Assembly: GCF_003614185.1 (NCBI RefSeq) | Contig: NZ_KZ987724.1 | Span: forward strand, 1,016,771 to 1,080,770 | DNA: 64,000 nucleotides | Direction: 5' to 3' | DNA from: Paenibacillus aceti | Lineage (GTDB): Bacteria > Bacillota > Bacilli > Paenibacillales > Paenibacillaceae | In this document: piece by piece, positions 54,031 through 62,015 of the stretch | How the letters are laid out: each line of letters opens with the position of its first letter | Position numbering within the stretch: the stretch's first letter is position 1 | Notes under the pieces: model-generated | The model's database searches: none | Told to the model about the DNA's origin: nothing | The model's input: the letters and a program-made list of their open reading frames with translations, nothing else | Made by a program: the position numbers and the translations under genes

Positions 54031-54918
54031 TTATTTAATAGAAGCTTCGTAGATATCTTCAATCGATTTGGCCAGCATAGTGTTGAACTCCTCATCACTC
54101 TGGTCAACGGTCAAGCCTTGTGACAGAGCGCGGGAGAAGCTGGCGATCAGCCCGTGATTGCGGGCCAGTTTGTCATTGGCATCAGCCTGCGAATAGCCGC
54201 CGGACAGAGCCACCACTCGAACGACATGCGGATCGGAGATCAGATCGCTGTAGAAATTGTCTTGAGTAGGAATAGACAGCTTCAGCATAACCTTCGCGTC
54301 CGGGTCCAGCTTGCTCAACTGAGCGGAGATTTCCTGCTTCAATATTTGCTCAGAGGCTTCCTTATCCTTGCTGTGGATATCCACTTCTGGCTCAATAATC
54401 GGGACAAGCCCTGCTTTGATAATTTGCTTGCCAATTTCAAATTGCTGGGCAACGACCTTCTTGATTCCGTCCGGATTTGCTTCCTTGATCACCGAGCGCA
54501 TCTTCGTTCCGAAGATATGGCGCTCAACCGCCCGCTTCAGCAGATCATCAAGCCCGGAAATCGGCTTCATCAGCTGAACTCCGTGCTCTTGTTCGGCCAA
54601 TCCCTGGTCAATCTTGAGGAATGGTACGATGCCTTTCTTTTCCCACAGATAGTCGGCGGTAAGCTGTCCGTCAATGCTACGATCCATCGTATTCTCGAAC
54701 AGAATGGCGCCCAGGATGCGCTTGGAGTCAAATGCAGGACTCTTGATAATGCGCGTTCTCATCTCATGTACCAGGGCGAACATCTCTTCATCATTGGAAT
54801 AGCTGTCTTCCTTGACTCCGTATTGCCGGAGAGCCTTGGGAGTGCTGCCGCCGCTCTGATCGAGGGCTGCAATGAAGCCTTGCCCCGATTGGATTCTATT
54901 GAATTGCTCAGTATTCAT
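54031..54918 (-). CDS. Class I fructose-bisphosphate aldolase
   Basis: A 295-residue Schiff-base aldolase of the short bacterial class I branch. Motifs include [17 protein letters not shown] at the start, [33 protein letters not shown] and KVMLKLSIP, the last with the probable Schiff-base Lys; VALSGGYSQ binds phosphate. AAAGGGG precedes the ATG. It catalyses reversible cleavage of fructose 1,6-bisphosphate in the cytoplasm. It probably complements a class II enzyme elsewhere. Confidence 0.92.
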   Translation of the reverse strand: MNTEQFNRIQSGQGFIAALDQSGGSTPKALRQYGVKEDSYSNDEEMFALVHEMRTRIIKSPAFDSKRILGAILFENTMDRSIDGQLTADYLWEKKGIVPFLKIDQGLAEQEHGVQLMKPISGLDDLLKRAVERHIFGTKMRSVIKEANPDGIKKVVAQQFEIGKQIIKAGLVPIIEPEVDIHSKDKEASEQILKQEISAQLSKLDPDAKVMLKLSIPTQDNFYSDLISDPHVVRVVALSGGYSQADANDKLARNHGLIASFSRALSQGLTVDQSDEEFNTMLAKSIEDIYEASIK

Positions 54919-55018
54919 GAATACTTCCCCTTTCTCTAACTGAAAATGAAAGCGATCTTGAATCTCTTATATTATAGCACTTATCGAAGTGGGAGATACA
55001 TTTCGTTCTGCGCATCCG

Positions 55019-55618
55019 TTATTTAGCCAGCAGATTGATATGATCCAGATCGGTGCTGCTGTTAAAGATAAATTCCAATTTATAATTTCCGCGGATATAA
55101 GTGAGCTTGGTCTGCTTCTTCTTGCCAGTTTTGAAGGTTTTCGTGGAATCGGGAGCGAACCAATGCTTCTTGACCATGCTCATCGTAATGCCGCCGATAT
55201 TTGTTTGCCGTTCAACATTGGTGCCAAAATAGCGGATTTCCTTGATTTTATCGGATTTATCATATAAAAAAGCATAGCCCGGGCTTCCCATATCAGCGCT
55301 GTATAAATCGAAGTCACTTGCTTTTTTACGCTCTGCCATAGGTTCGCCGATCCCTTTAATTACATCCTTCCGGGTGCTCTTGCCGATCGTCAGGTCGCTT
55401 ACTGCCCCAGGGAACTGTCCCTTCAAGGCAGGCTTATAGAAGCTATTTAGCGTCCGAAGCGCTTGTGCCGTATCTTCATCGTTCTGGCTTGCCGCAGCTG
55501 CCGCCTTCACCTGATGCGCTGGTAATGCCACGCCTCCTACCATAGTTGCTCCGATGCCGACTACACCTGCGATCGCAATAGAAGTCCATGCTTTTTTCGC
55601 GAATTGTTTCATGTTCAT
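55019..55618 (-). CDS. YjgB-family (DUF4309) secreted protein
   Basis: A 199-residue exported protein. A signal peptide of about 40 residues (KKAWTSIAIAGVVGIGATMV) precedes a DUF4309 domain (SFYKPALKGQFPGAVSDLTI, IGEP, VERQTNIGGITMSMV). The family is common in Bacillus and Paenibacillus and has no known biochemical function. GAGGAGTG precedes the ATG. It is divergent from the DUF2975 gene with about 210 bases between. That gap is AT-rich and shows no box element. Confidence 0.85.
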   Translation of the reverse strand: MNMKQFAKKAWTSIAIAGVVGIGATMVGGVALPAHQVKAAAAASQNDEDTAQALRTLNSFYKPALKGQFPGAVSDLTIGKSTRKDVIKGIGEPMAERKKASDFDLYSADMGSPGYAFLYDKSDKIKEIRYFGTNVERQTNIGGITMSMVKKHWFAPDSTKTFKTGKKKQTKLTYIRGNYKLEFIFNSSTDLDHINLLAK

Positions 55619-55832
55619 TACTGATTCACTCCTCGTGTCATGTATTTTTATGTCAATTCACAGTCTAAATCATAGTCACATTGACCCCAAAATTGGGTTA
55701 CGTTTCTATAATATTCAGATGTCATTTCTGACATTTTGTCTGAAATATTTATCGATAAACATTAAATTATTATTGATAATCGATATTTTATTTGGCATAC
55801 TTGGATTATCATAATTAAAGGGATGTGACTGA

Positions 55833-56375
55833 ATGAATACGATGAAAATACAGAAAACCAGCAGAATCCTGACCGTCTGTCTTCGGGTGATATGTATCAT
55901 TCTACTGATCGCTATTGCCGGAGAGCTCGCGGCCATCCTCTGGCTAGCCACAGCCTCAGGGGAGGTGGTGCCTGTAGCACTAAGCAATATTATTTCTTAT
56001 TTTTCTCTTGCGGATTATGCCCATGGTCCGAAAACAGAGCTAATGGCGAATATATTCGTGAATATGTCGAGACAGGGGATCATGGTCGCTATGTTCCTCA
56101 TTGCCGGGGCGATTTTTAAGGATATTAGCAGAGAGTATACCCCTTTTGTAACCAAACATATTAGACGTCTTCATGTGATCTCCATTCTGATGATATGCTT
56201 GTCGCTTATTCCCGGAGTTGTTGAGATCATCATGATTCAATGGGTACGGCCTTCTGTGAAGGGGACGGCGTCATTTGAACTTTCTTACATTTTTGTAGCC
56301 GTGATCTTCTTCTGTCTGGCCCAAATCTTCGATTACGGCAGGTTGCTTCAGCAGCAATCTGATGAAACCTTATAA
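55833..56375 (+). CDS. DUF2975 membrane protein
   Basis: A 180-residue protein with four hydrophobic helices (VICIILLIAIAGELAAILWL, then GIMVAMFLIAGAIFKDI, ILMICLSLIPGVVEIIMI and AVIFFCLAQIFDYG). DUF2975 proteins are nearly always followed by a small XRE regulator, as here. It ends 13 bases before that gene's ATG. Function is unknown, perhaps sensing that controls the regulator. Confidence 0.82.
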   Translation: MNTMKIQKTSRILTVCLRVICIILLIAIAGELAAILWLATASGEVVPVALSNIISYFSLADYAHGPKTELMANIFVNMSRQGIMVAMFLIAGAIFKDISREYTPFVTKHIRRLHVISILMICLSLIPGVVEIIMIQWVRPSVKGTASFELSYIFVAVIFFCLAQIFDYGRLLQQQSDETL

Positions 56376-56388
56376 GGATGGATGCACT

Positions 56389-56598
56389 ATGGCTATTATT
56401 TTAAGACTGGATCGAGTGATGGCTGACCGGAAAATGTCTCTGAACGAGCTCGCAGACAAAGTAGGGATCTCGAATGTCAATCTTTCAAATATCAAGACAG
56501 GCAAGGTAAGTGCGATTCGATTCTCGACGCTGGATGCGATTTGTAAAGTGCTCGATTGCCAGCCTGGCGACATATTGGAGTATAAAAAGGAGGATTAG
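56389..56598 (+). CDS. Small XRE/Cro-type helix-turn-helix regulator
   Basis: A 69-residue DNA-binding protein: RLDRVMADRKMSLNELADKV, then GISNVNLSNIKTGK and FSTLDAICKVLDCQPGDIL. It belongs to the YozG-like group that accompanies DUF2975 proteins. The start is ATG 56389 behind AAGGATGG; the upstream ATG at 56362 lies inside DUF2975. It ends 3 bases before the CPBP gene, so the three form an operon it may autoregulate. Confidence 0.9.
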   Translation: MAIILRLDRVMADRKMSLNELADKVGISNVNLSNIKTGKVSAIRFSTLDAICKVLDCQPGDILEYKKED

Positions 56599-56601
56599 AA
56601 T

Positions 56602-57210
56602 ATGACTATTAACCTGTTAGTATCATCGCTGCTCCAGCTTGTTCTCGTCATTGCTGTAGCGTTTGTTTGCTGGCTTATTTTTGCTAGGAAGAGGCAGCCC
56701 TTCTTATCCTGGGTCGGATTCATCAAGCCAGCTATAAGGAAGAGGAAGCTTTTTAGCGGCTTATTTATAGCAGGATTTATTTTGTTTTCTGTGGTGGGCT
56801 GGCTTGTTTTTGTTTATTTTACCGATCCTTCTGAGGTGGCGACCTCGCAGTTCTATGGGGTAGGTGTGTCAGGCATAGGCGGGGCCTTATTATATTCATT
56901 TGTACAGACAAGTTGCTCAGAGGAGATATTATTCAGAGGCTTAATCGGAAAAAGATGTATCTCTGCATTTGGCTTCGCAATCGGAAATTCGATTCAATCG
57001 ATATTGTTCGGCGGCTTGCATGGAGTGATGTTCTTGGCGAGTACAGGAGTGGTTAACGCTCTAATCATAACGGTATTTACGGCCCTCATCGGCTGGGGGA
57101 TGGGATATATGAATGAGAAATTATCGGGCGGCTCTATATTGCCAAGCTGGATGCTGCATGGTCTCGCGAATCTGTTCTCGACGATGATTATGATGTTCAA
57201 GCTATTCTAG
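56602..57210 (+). CDS. CPBP-family intramembrane protease-like protein
   Basis: A 202-residue membrane protein with about six helices. Motif 1 is SEEILFRGLIG (Glu-Glu near 107 and Arg near 112) and motif 2 contains FGGLHGVMF (His near 139). These residues form the active site in CAAX-protease homologs. An AAAAGGAGG site precedes the ATG. In Gram-positive bacteria such proteins often have roles in bacteriocin immunity or processing; the substrate here is unknown. Confidence 0.88.
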   Translation: MTINLLVSSLLQLVLVIAVAFVCWLIFARKRQPFLSWVGFIKPAIRKRKLFSGLFIAGFILFSVVGWLVFVYFTDPSEVATSQFYGVGVSGIGGALLYSFVQTSCSEEILFRGLIGKRCISAFGFAIGNSIQSILFGGLHGVMFLASTGVVNALIITVFTALIGWGMGYMNEKLSGGSILPSWMLHGLANLFSTMIMMFKLF

Positions 57211-57299
57211 GCGGGGATCAGCCTTGCATGTATTTCCAGCAATTTAATCATAATAGGCAGGAGGCTGTAGAAGATCAAAGACAAAGCGAGTGATGATAC

Positions 57300-58298
57300 T
57301 TGAAGTGGACAGCCATAGCGCAGCTCCTGCTCATGCTGCTGAATAATGACGGGGAACAGGATGACAGCTTGCTCACTATAACCCAAGAGGGGAAAACGGT
57401 ATCCACGGTGAACAGGGAGGCTTATGCTCTTCCCGTATTTCCGCTATTGGACATGGCTAAGTATAATCGATGGGTTAATGAATTGGAGCGGAAAACTTAC
57501 AGGCCAGCGATGAATGCACGGATTCAGCATAACGGTCAAATTAGGGCCGGGCAAAATGGCAGCAAACTGGATCGCCGGGAGCTGTTGAAGGCTTATTATG
57601 CGTATCTCTACAGTCAAGGGGCGGCTTCGCTTGAAGTACCCACATATCCGGTATACCCCAAGGTAGATACGGAGCTGCTCGCTTCACTGCGCTCCAGGCA
57701 GATCGGATATTATGTCACTTATTTCAATTCCAGTAATAAGGCTCGTACTACGAATATCGCCCTGGCAGCGGAAGCGATTGACGGAACCGTTGTTTTCCCG
57801 GGGGAGACCTTCTCCTTCAATCAAGTGGTGGGAATCCGCACACCGGGCAAGGGATATAAGAAGGCTGCTGTCATTGTTCGGGGGGAACTGTCAGAAGGTG
57901 TAGGGGGCGGAATCTGTCAGGTATCCTCGACCTTATTCAATGCCGTGGATCGGGCAGGTTTAAGCATTGTACAGCGATATTCACATAGCCGTAACGTTGC
58001 CTATGTTCCTCCCGGGCGGGATGCGACGGTTAGCTGGGGTGGGCCGGATTTTGCCTTCGATAATATGTATAACCAGCCGGTTCTGATTCGGGCGTTTGCG
58101 GGAAGTGGCAGTATCTCTGTGTCCATTTTCTCATCTGATGTGATCGAATATACGCCAAGAAGGGTACCAAGCATGTCGAATCAGGTGCCGGAAGAGATTC
58201 ATGATCCAACTCCAGAGGCCGCACATGGGAAATCTGGAAAAGAAGGCAATTACCCCTCAGGGTCGTCTTTACCTCCGAAAATACCTCAAGAAGAATAG
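57300..58298 (+). CDS. VanW family protein
   Basis: A 332-residue protein. The N-terminal 20 residues are hydrophobic (MKWTAIAQLLLMLLNN), which suggests a signal or anchor. Residues 135-270 form the VanW domain: YYVTYFNSSNKARTTNIALA, FPGETFSFNQVVG, GGGICQVSSTLFNAV, YSHSRNVAYVPPGRDATV. A Pro/Gly-rich tail follows. TTG is the start; the ribosome site is weak. VanW proteins appear in cell-wall-related contexts but have no proven activity. No vancomycin-resistance genes are nearby. Confidence 0.87.
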   Translation: MKWTAIAQLLLMLLNNDGEQDDSLLTITQEGKTVSTVNREAYALPVFPLLDMAKYNRWVNELERKTYRPAMNARIQHNGQIRAGQNGSKLDRRELLKAYYAYLYSQGAASLEVPTYPVYPKVDTELLASLRSRQIGYYVTYFNSSNKARTTNIALAAEAIDGTVVFPGETFSFNQVVGIRTPGKGYKKAAVIVRGELSEGVGGGICQVSSTLFNAVDRAGLSIVQRYSHSRNVAYVPPGRDATVSWGGPDFAFDNMYNQPVLIRAFAGSGSISVSIFSSDVIEYTPRRVPSMSNQVPEEIHDPTPEAAHGKSGKEGNYPSGSSLPPKIPQEE

Positions 58299-58421
58299 GT
58301 CCGAGCGCGCTTGTCACTCCTTATATATTCATTCTACAATATAGGTAGATTTTTCTTGGAGATGGGTGGCATGTAACTTGGAGGTCGTGAAACAGAGGCA
58401 GTCATGGAAGGAGAGAGGGAA

Positions 58422-59090
58422 ATGGATAAGCAGGAGTATGCCCAATATCTACTCGGCTTGATGGATGAGGAAGCAGATGCGGAAGAAATCGATGAAGATA
58501 TGTTCTACGGGTATTTCCAAATGTATATGCCAAGCGGGGAAGGCGTAGAGCGAACCTTCAGCCCATTGCCGGATGGGGAGGCTTACCAGCAGCGGATCGT
58601 CCAAATCTATGAGATGCTTGATCCGAAGGAGTTTGCGGGGAATACGGTTCCTGGATATTTTAATGGTAAATCTGGGGCTGCACCCGAGGATCTGATACAG
58701 GCGTATGGCAGCAAGCATATCGCTGAACTGAAGCAGCTGCTGGAACAGCATGCGGATGAGGAGTATACTGCTGAAGCGATTCACTATTTAGGTATGATTG
58801 ACGAGGTAGTAGTGCTGCCGCCTGGTAAACTTGAGCAGTATCGAAAACAGTACGAACCCCTGGTGCATGACACACTGTTCGAGCTAATCAGCGAACATTC
58901 GGAGGGTGATGAGCCTGTTGAGATTTTAAGTGAGGCTTTCTATTCGATTGCCTGTGACTATTGGATTTCCTATTATCTGCAGTGGCATCGATATGGACTT
59001 GGCGGAGACCCATTGGCCTCCTATTTTGAGTTGTATCGGCTTGGGTATTCGGCTACATTCGCCGGAAATAAGCTGTATCTTGGAGCATAA
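58422..59090 (+). CDS. Hypothetical acidic protein
   Basis: A 222-residue soluble, very acidic protein (MDKQEYAQYLLGLMDEEADA, then EEIDEDMFYGYFQMYM), with no signal peptide. I do not recognise the family. The acidic and aromatic pattern resembles SMI1/KNR4-like or other immunity-type proteins, but the match is weak. The start is ATG 58422 after GGAGAGAGGG; ATG 58404 is upstream of that site. A stretch of about 250 bases follows with no gene visible except the palindrome before the next gene. Confidence 0.6.
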   Translation: MDKQEYAQYLLGLMDEEADAEEIDEDMFYGYFQMYMPSGEGVERTFSPLPDGEAYQQRIVQIYEMLDPKEFAGNTVPGYFNGKSGAAPEDLIQAYGSKHIAELKQLLEQHADEEYTAEAIHYLGMIDEVVVLPPGKLEQYRKQYEPLVHDTLFELISEHSEGDEPVEILSEAFYSIACDYWISYYLQWHRYGLGGDPLASYFELYRLGYSATFAGNKLYLGA

Positions 59091-59292
59091 GCGGCGGATT
59101 GTGGAGTTTCTGACAGTTGCCGTGTTTCTACATATCAGCCCTCAGTCAGTGGAGTTGGCATACTCTACTAGCCGGGGGCTATTGTCATATAAAGGCCATC
59201 ATTTAATTTCAAATATTGAGTTCTGTTAAGCCAGGATCATCCGTATATTTAACAGGGAATGGACAGCCGGCTGAAATCCATTCGCATCGACT

Positions 59293-59316
59293 TAAAGTTA
59301 TAGCGCTTTAACTTTA
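59293..59316. promoter_or_regulatory. 24-base near-palindrome before the phosphatase-like gene
   Basis: TAAAGTTA and TAACTTTA flank TAGCGCTT, a nearly perfect dyad centred on AGCGCT, 22 bases before the start codon. It lies where a repressor could act. It does not match the repeated TTAACA pattern of PhoP boxes, so I cannot name its regulator. Confidence 0.45.
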
Positions 59317-59338
59317 TGGGAGACGGAAGGAGATGTGT

Positions 59339-59776
59339 ATGAAGCTATTTTCGGGGAAAATGGGAAAACGGGGGCTGTCGCTGCTGCTTGCCTTTATGGT
59401 GCTTTTGCTTCAGCTGCAGTTCCAGTTTCAGGGCAGGGTATTTGCAGAAGACACGGCGACAACGGTACCTTCAGCGGAATGGAGATACACGGAGACCCCG
59501 ACGGATCTGGAGGTTTATTCGGCGACAAATGGGGTCTACAAGAATGCCTCGAATTTTCAGCCTGAAGTGATCCCTTCGGTTGAGGCTACTGCTGAGGAGA
59601 AGGTGCTGCTAGCGGAATGGGTCTTCGCCAATTCAGGCAGTAGCGGTGAATTTCCTGCCACAGGCGGTATTCTGAAGGCATTGTCCAGCTTCCAGAATGT
59701 CGGCGGCTATTACGAGTATTCTGACAGCAGCCAGCATTTAAGATACATTGTATATTCGTTGGGTGGTCCGTTCTAA
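59339..59776 (+). CDS. N-terminal part of a frameshifted purple-acid-phosphatase-like exported protein
   Basis: A 145-residue frame with a signal peptide (KRGLSLLLAFMVLLLQLQFQ, cleavage near FAED). A domain with SAEWRYTETPTDLEVY and SGEFPATGGILKALSSFQN follows. It starts at ATG 59339 after AAGGAG. It stops in SLGGPF, while the next frame continues with SNTNTKGSQGIGSTGS. Removing one T at 59771-59772 joins them as GGPSNTNTK, so the split is a +1 frameshift. Confidence 0.7.
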   Translation: MKLFSGKMGKRGLSLLLAFMVLLLQLQFQFQGRVFAEDTATTVPSAEWRYTETPTDLEVYSATNGVYKNASNFQPEVIPSVEATAEEKVLLAEWVFANSGSSGEFPATGGILKALSSFQNVGGYYEYSDSSQHLRYIVYSLGGPF

Positions 59777-61499
59777 TACGAATACGAAGGGATCGCAAGG
59801 GATTGGTAGCACGGGCTCCAGTCTGATCAAGGATATCCGTCTGTCAGGTACGGTTCAGGACGGTGAAGTTCCGGGTGATACGCCGACCGTACCGAAGTTG
59901 ATCAATATGACGCTGATTGGCGATACCAAAACGAGCCGTTCCTTCGCCTGGTATACTGACACAACGGCAGCATCCGTGGTGCAGGTGGTCGAGGCTGCAA
60001 GGGCTTCAGAAGACAGCTTTCCCGATAGTGAAGCGCTGACCTTCCAAGGCAGCACCGAAGAGATTCAGACATATGTGACGAAGGCGGATCGGAACGCCAA
60101 GAAGAAACAGAAATTTTACAGCCATAAAGTGACGGCTACCGGCTTATCCCCAGGAACGACATACAAATATCGGGTGGGCAGCGGATTAGCGAATAGCTGG
60201 AGTGGAGTAGGAAGCTTCACGACGAATGCACAAGGCAACGAGCCGTTTCATTTCATCGCGGGTTCGGATTCGCAGGCCTCCAGCAAGTCGGGCTTTGAGC
60301 CATGGGCGGATACGTTCAAGAAGGCGGTACAGACGGTTGGCGATCCGAAGTTCCTGATCAACGCCGGGGATCTGGTCGATAATGGCGATCTGGAGGAGCA
60401 GTGGCAGTGGATGCTGGGTCTGCCGCAAGAGCAACTGCTGAATGTGCCGATTGTCCCGGTTGTCGGCGGTCATGAAGTGCAGGATTATGATGGAGATGAG
60501 ACAACGCCGAACTCCAACTTCTACTATCATTTCAATCTGCCGAAGCAGGTCGTGGCTAATACGCATGATGGATCGGTGTACTCTTTTGATTATGGGAATG
60601 CCCTGTTCCTGATCTTCAATTCACAGTATGCTGGAAAGCTGGCCAGTAATGGCAAGGACATCAAGAAGCAGGATCAGCAGTTCGCAGATCAAGTGGAGTG
60701 GATGAAATACATGGTCGCGAAGAGCGATGCTAAGTGGAAATTTGTAACCTTCCATAAAGGTCCGTATTCAGCAGGGGATAATGCGGGGGAATGGGAGGAC
60801 GACCGAGTTCAATTTTATAAAAAAGTGCTCATCCCCGCCTTTGATGAGATGGGCATCGATATGGTATTCGAGGCACATGATCATATGTATATGAGATCGT
60901 ACCAGATGCTGAACGACAAGGTGATCCCTCCCGGCCAAATTACGGTGGATGCGCAAGGGAATGCCGTGAACCCGAAGGGGACGGTCTACCTGATGTCCAA
61001 CGCTTTTGGCGATAAGTTCTATAATAAGTATCCGGGCTATGATGATTATTTTGCCGCGATTGACACCCAGCCGAATAAGAAGATGTTCACCGACGTGTCT
61101 GTATCCGCGGATGTTCTGCAGATCAAGGCTTACACCGCAGCCAAAAAAGATGAGAAATCGGGCAGCAACGGCGTCAAGCTCTACGATCAATATGGGATCA
61201 AGCGGACGGATACCAAGCCAGCTAAGGTTGAAAATGCTAAAGCCCAGGTCAGCGGGGGCAAGGTAGTCATCTCCTGGAAGGCACCTGCATCGAGCAGCGA
61301 ACCGATCAGGGGCTTCCGCATCTATGAGAAGAACGGTAAGATCAAAACCAACTGGAATGTATATGTCGGGGCCGAATCTGGAAAGAAGGACTATAGCTAC
61401 ACAGTAAACAACATCAGTACCTCTGAAAAATATCAGTTTGTGATCCGAGCTGTCGGAAGCAGAATCAATTCAGATCCGGTCGAAGTTAGTGTGAATTAA
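59748..61499 (+). CDS. Purple acid phosphatase-like metallophosphoesterase, C-terminal part
   Basis: About 570 residues in the frame taking over near 59770. A fibronectin-like phosphatase N-domain (FYSHKVTATGLSPGTTYKYR) leads to the metallophosphoesterase core: GSDSQ, NAGDLVDNGDLEEQW, VVGGHEV, FHKGPYS and AHDHMYMRSYQ. The C-terminal 90 residues are a second FN3-like module (GKVVISWKAPASSSEPIRGF). Enzymes of this type release phosphate outside the cell. As the signal peptide is on the other side of the frameshift, the protein is probably not exported unless the shift is an error. Confidence 0.8.
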   Translation: MYIRWVVRSNTNTKGSQGIGSTGSSLIKDIRLSGTVQDGEVPGDTPTVPKLINMTLIGDTKTSRSFAWYTDTTAASVVQVVEAARASEDSFPDSEALTFQGSTEEIQTYVTKADRNAKKKQKFYSHKVTATGLSPGTTYKYRVGSGLANSWSGVGSFTTNAQGNEPFHFIAGSDSQASSKSGFEPWADTFKKAVQTVGDPKFLINAGDLVDNGDLEEQWQWMLGLPQEQLLNVPIVPVVGGHEVQDYDGDETTPNSNFYYHFNLPKQVVANTHDGSVYSFDYGNALFLIFNSQYAGKLASNGKDIKKQDQQFADQVEWMKYMVAKSDAKWKFVTFHKGPYSAGDNAGEWEDDRVQFYKKVLIPAFDEMGIDMVFEAHDHMYMRSYQMLNDKVIPPGQITVDAQGNAVNPKGTVYLMSNAFGDKFYNKYPGYDDYFAAIDTQPNKKMFTDVSVSADVLQIKAYTAAKKDEKSGSNGVKLYDQYGIKRTDTKPAKVENAKAQVSGGKVVISWKAPASSSEPIRGFRIYEKNGKIKTNWNVYVGAESGKKDYSYTVNNISTSEKYQFVIRAVGSRINSDPVEVSVN

Positions 61500-61508
61500 C
61501 AATTAAGC

Positions 61509-61547
61509 AGCCTTGGTTCGGTGTTCAAGTGAACCAAGGCTATTTTA
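61509..61547 (+). terminator. Terminator of the phosphatase-like gene
   Basis: An 11-bp stem, AGCCTTGGTTC with GAACCAAGGCT, is followed by ATTTTAT. It lies 10 bases after the stop. Confidence 0.85.
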
Positions 61548-61548
61548 T

Positions 61549-61668
61549 CTATTCCTTGTGCTCGTGGATGCGGATGAATATCACATTAGGGCTGACGAGG
61601 AGTCTCTCTCTGACTGGCTCCTAGCGGGCAGAAGATTAACTGGAAATTCGCTTGCCTTCGGCCTTTTA
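61549..61668 (-). pseudogene. Remnant of a second DUF11-protein C-terminus
   Basis: On the minus strand the last codons read NVIFIRIHEHKE then stop, almost the same as NVVFIRIHEHEE at the end of the DUF11 gene 350 bases away. Upstream, in a shifted frame, KRPKANFQLIFCPLGASQ aligns with KRKVSNTAQVSFRPQGANQ of that gene. It is a decayed duplicate of about 120 bases and indicates an ancestral tandem copy or a recombination scar. Confidence 0.75.
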
Positions 61669-61674
61669 TATAAC

Positions 61675-61849
61675 TGCTAAAATGCATCTATTCCTAGGAA
61701 AATATCATGGGACCGGAGGAATAGATGCGAATATACAATTATTTTCTTAATTAAGCCTCTTTTGAACGAGAACCGATCCCAATAGTTGTAGAAATGCACT
61801 TATCTACGTAGTAGAGCGGCTAAAGGAGGAGAATAGATGTATATTCGCA
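61675..61849. repeat. Four-box intergenic repeat element, degenerate TGCA type
   Basis: Cores lie at 61675 (TGCT-AAAA-TGCA), 61726 (TGCG-AATA-TACA), 61787 (TGTA-GAAA-TGCA) and 61838 (TGTA-TATT-CGCA): spacings 51, 61 and 51, the same as in the copy at 51058. Boxes are flanked by AATAG or TTAT stretches. The sequence has drifted far from the other copies, yet the geometry is kept. It lies between converging genes. The following 100 bases hold nothing else I can support. Confidence 0.75.
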
Positions 61850-61950
61850 CTTATGATATGCGACTATCTTATCGAGCTGGATCATATGCCTGAACAGAAG
61901 TGTTACCTCTACATCTAACGCGCCATGTCTACGTGCTCTAAATAAGAACG

Positions 61951-61986
61951 GAGAGCCCTGGTCCGCGAAATGCGGCCGTGGCTCTC
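61951..61986 (-). terminator. Terminator of the DUF11 gene
   Basis: GAGAGCC pairs with GGCTCTC around an inner CCGC/GCGG stem. A T-rich run is present on both sides, strongest on the plus strand, so it may work in both directions. It lies 30 bases past the DUF11 stop. Confidence 0.65.
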
Positions 61987-62015
61987 TAATTTTTTTATTT
62001 CTATTTACCGTGTTA

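Noticed and set aside
56389-57210. A toxin-antitoxin pair formed by the XRE regulator and the CPBP protein
   Set aside because: XRE/DUF2975 pairing is a known conserved arrangement and the CPBP protein is a membrane protease-like protein, not a toxin family.
59230-59320. PhoP box upstream of the phosphatase-like gene
   Set aside because: Only one TTAACA is present; the required tandem repeats at 11-bp spacing are absent.
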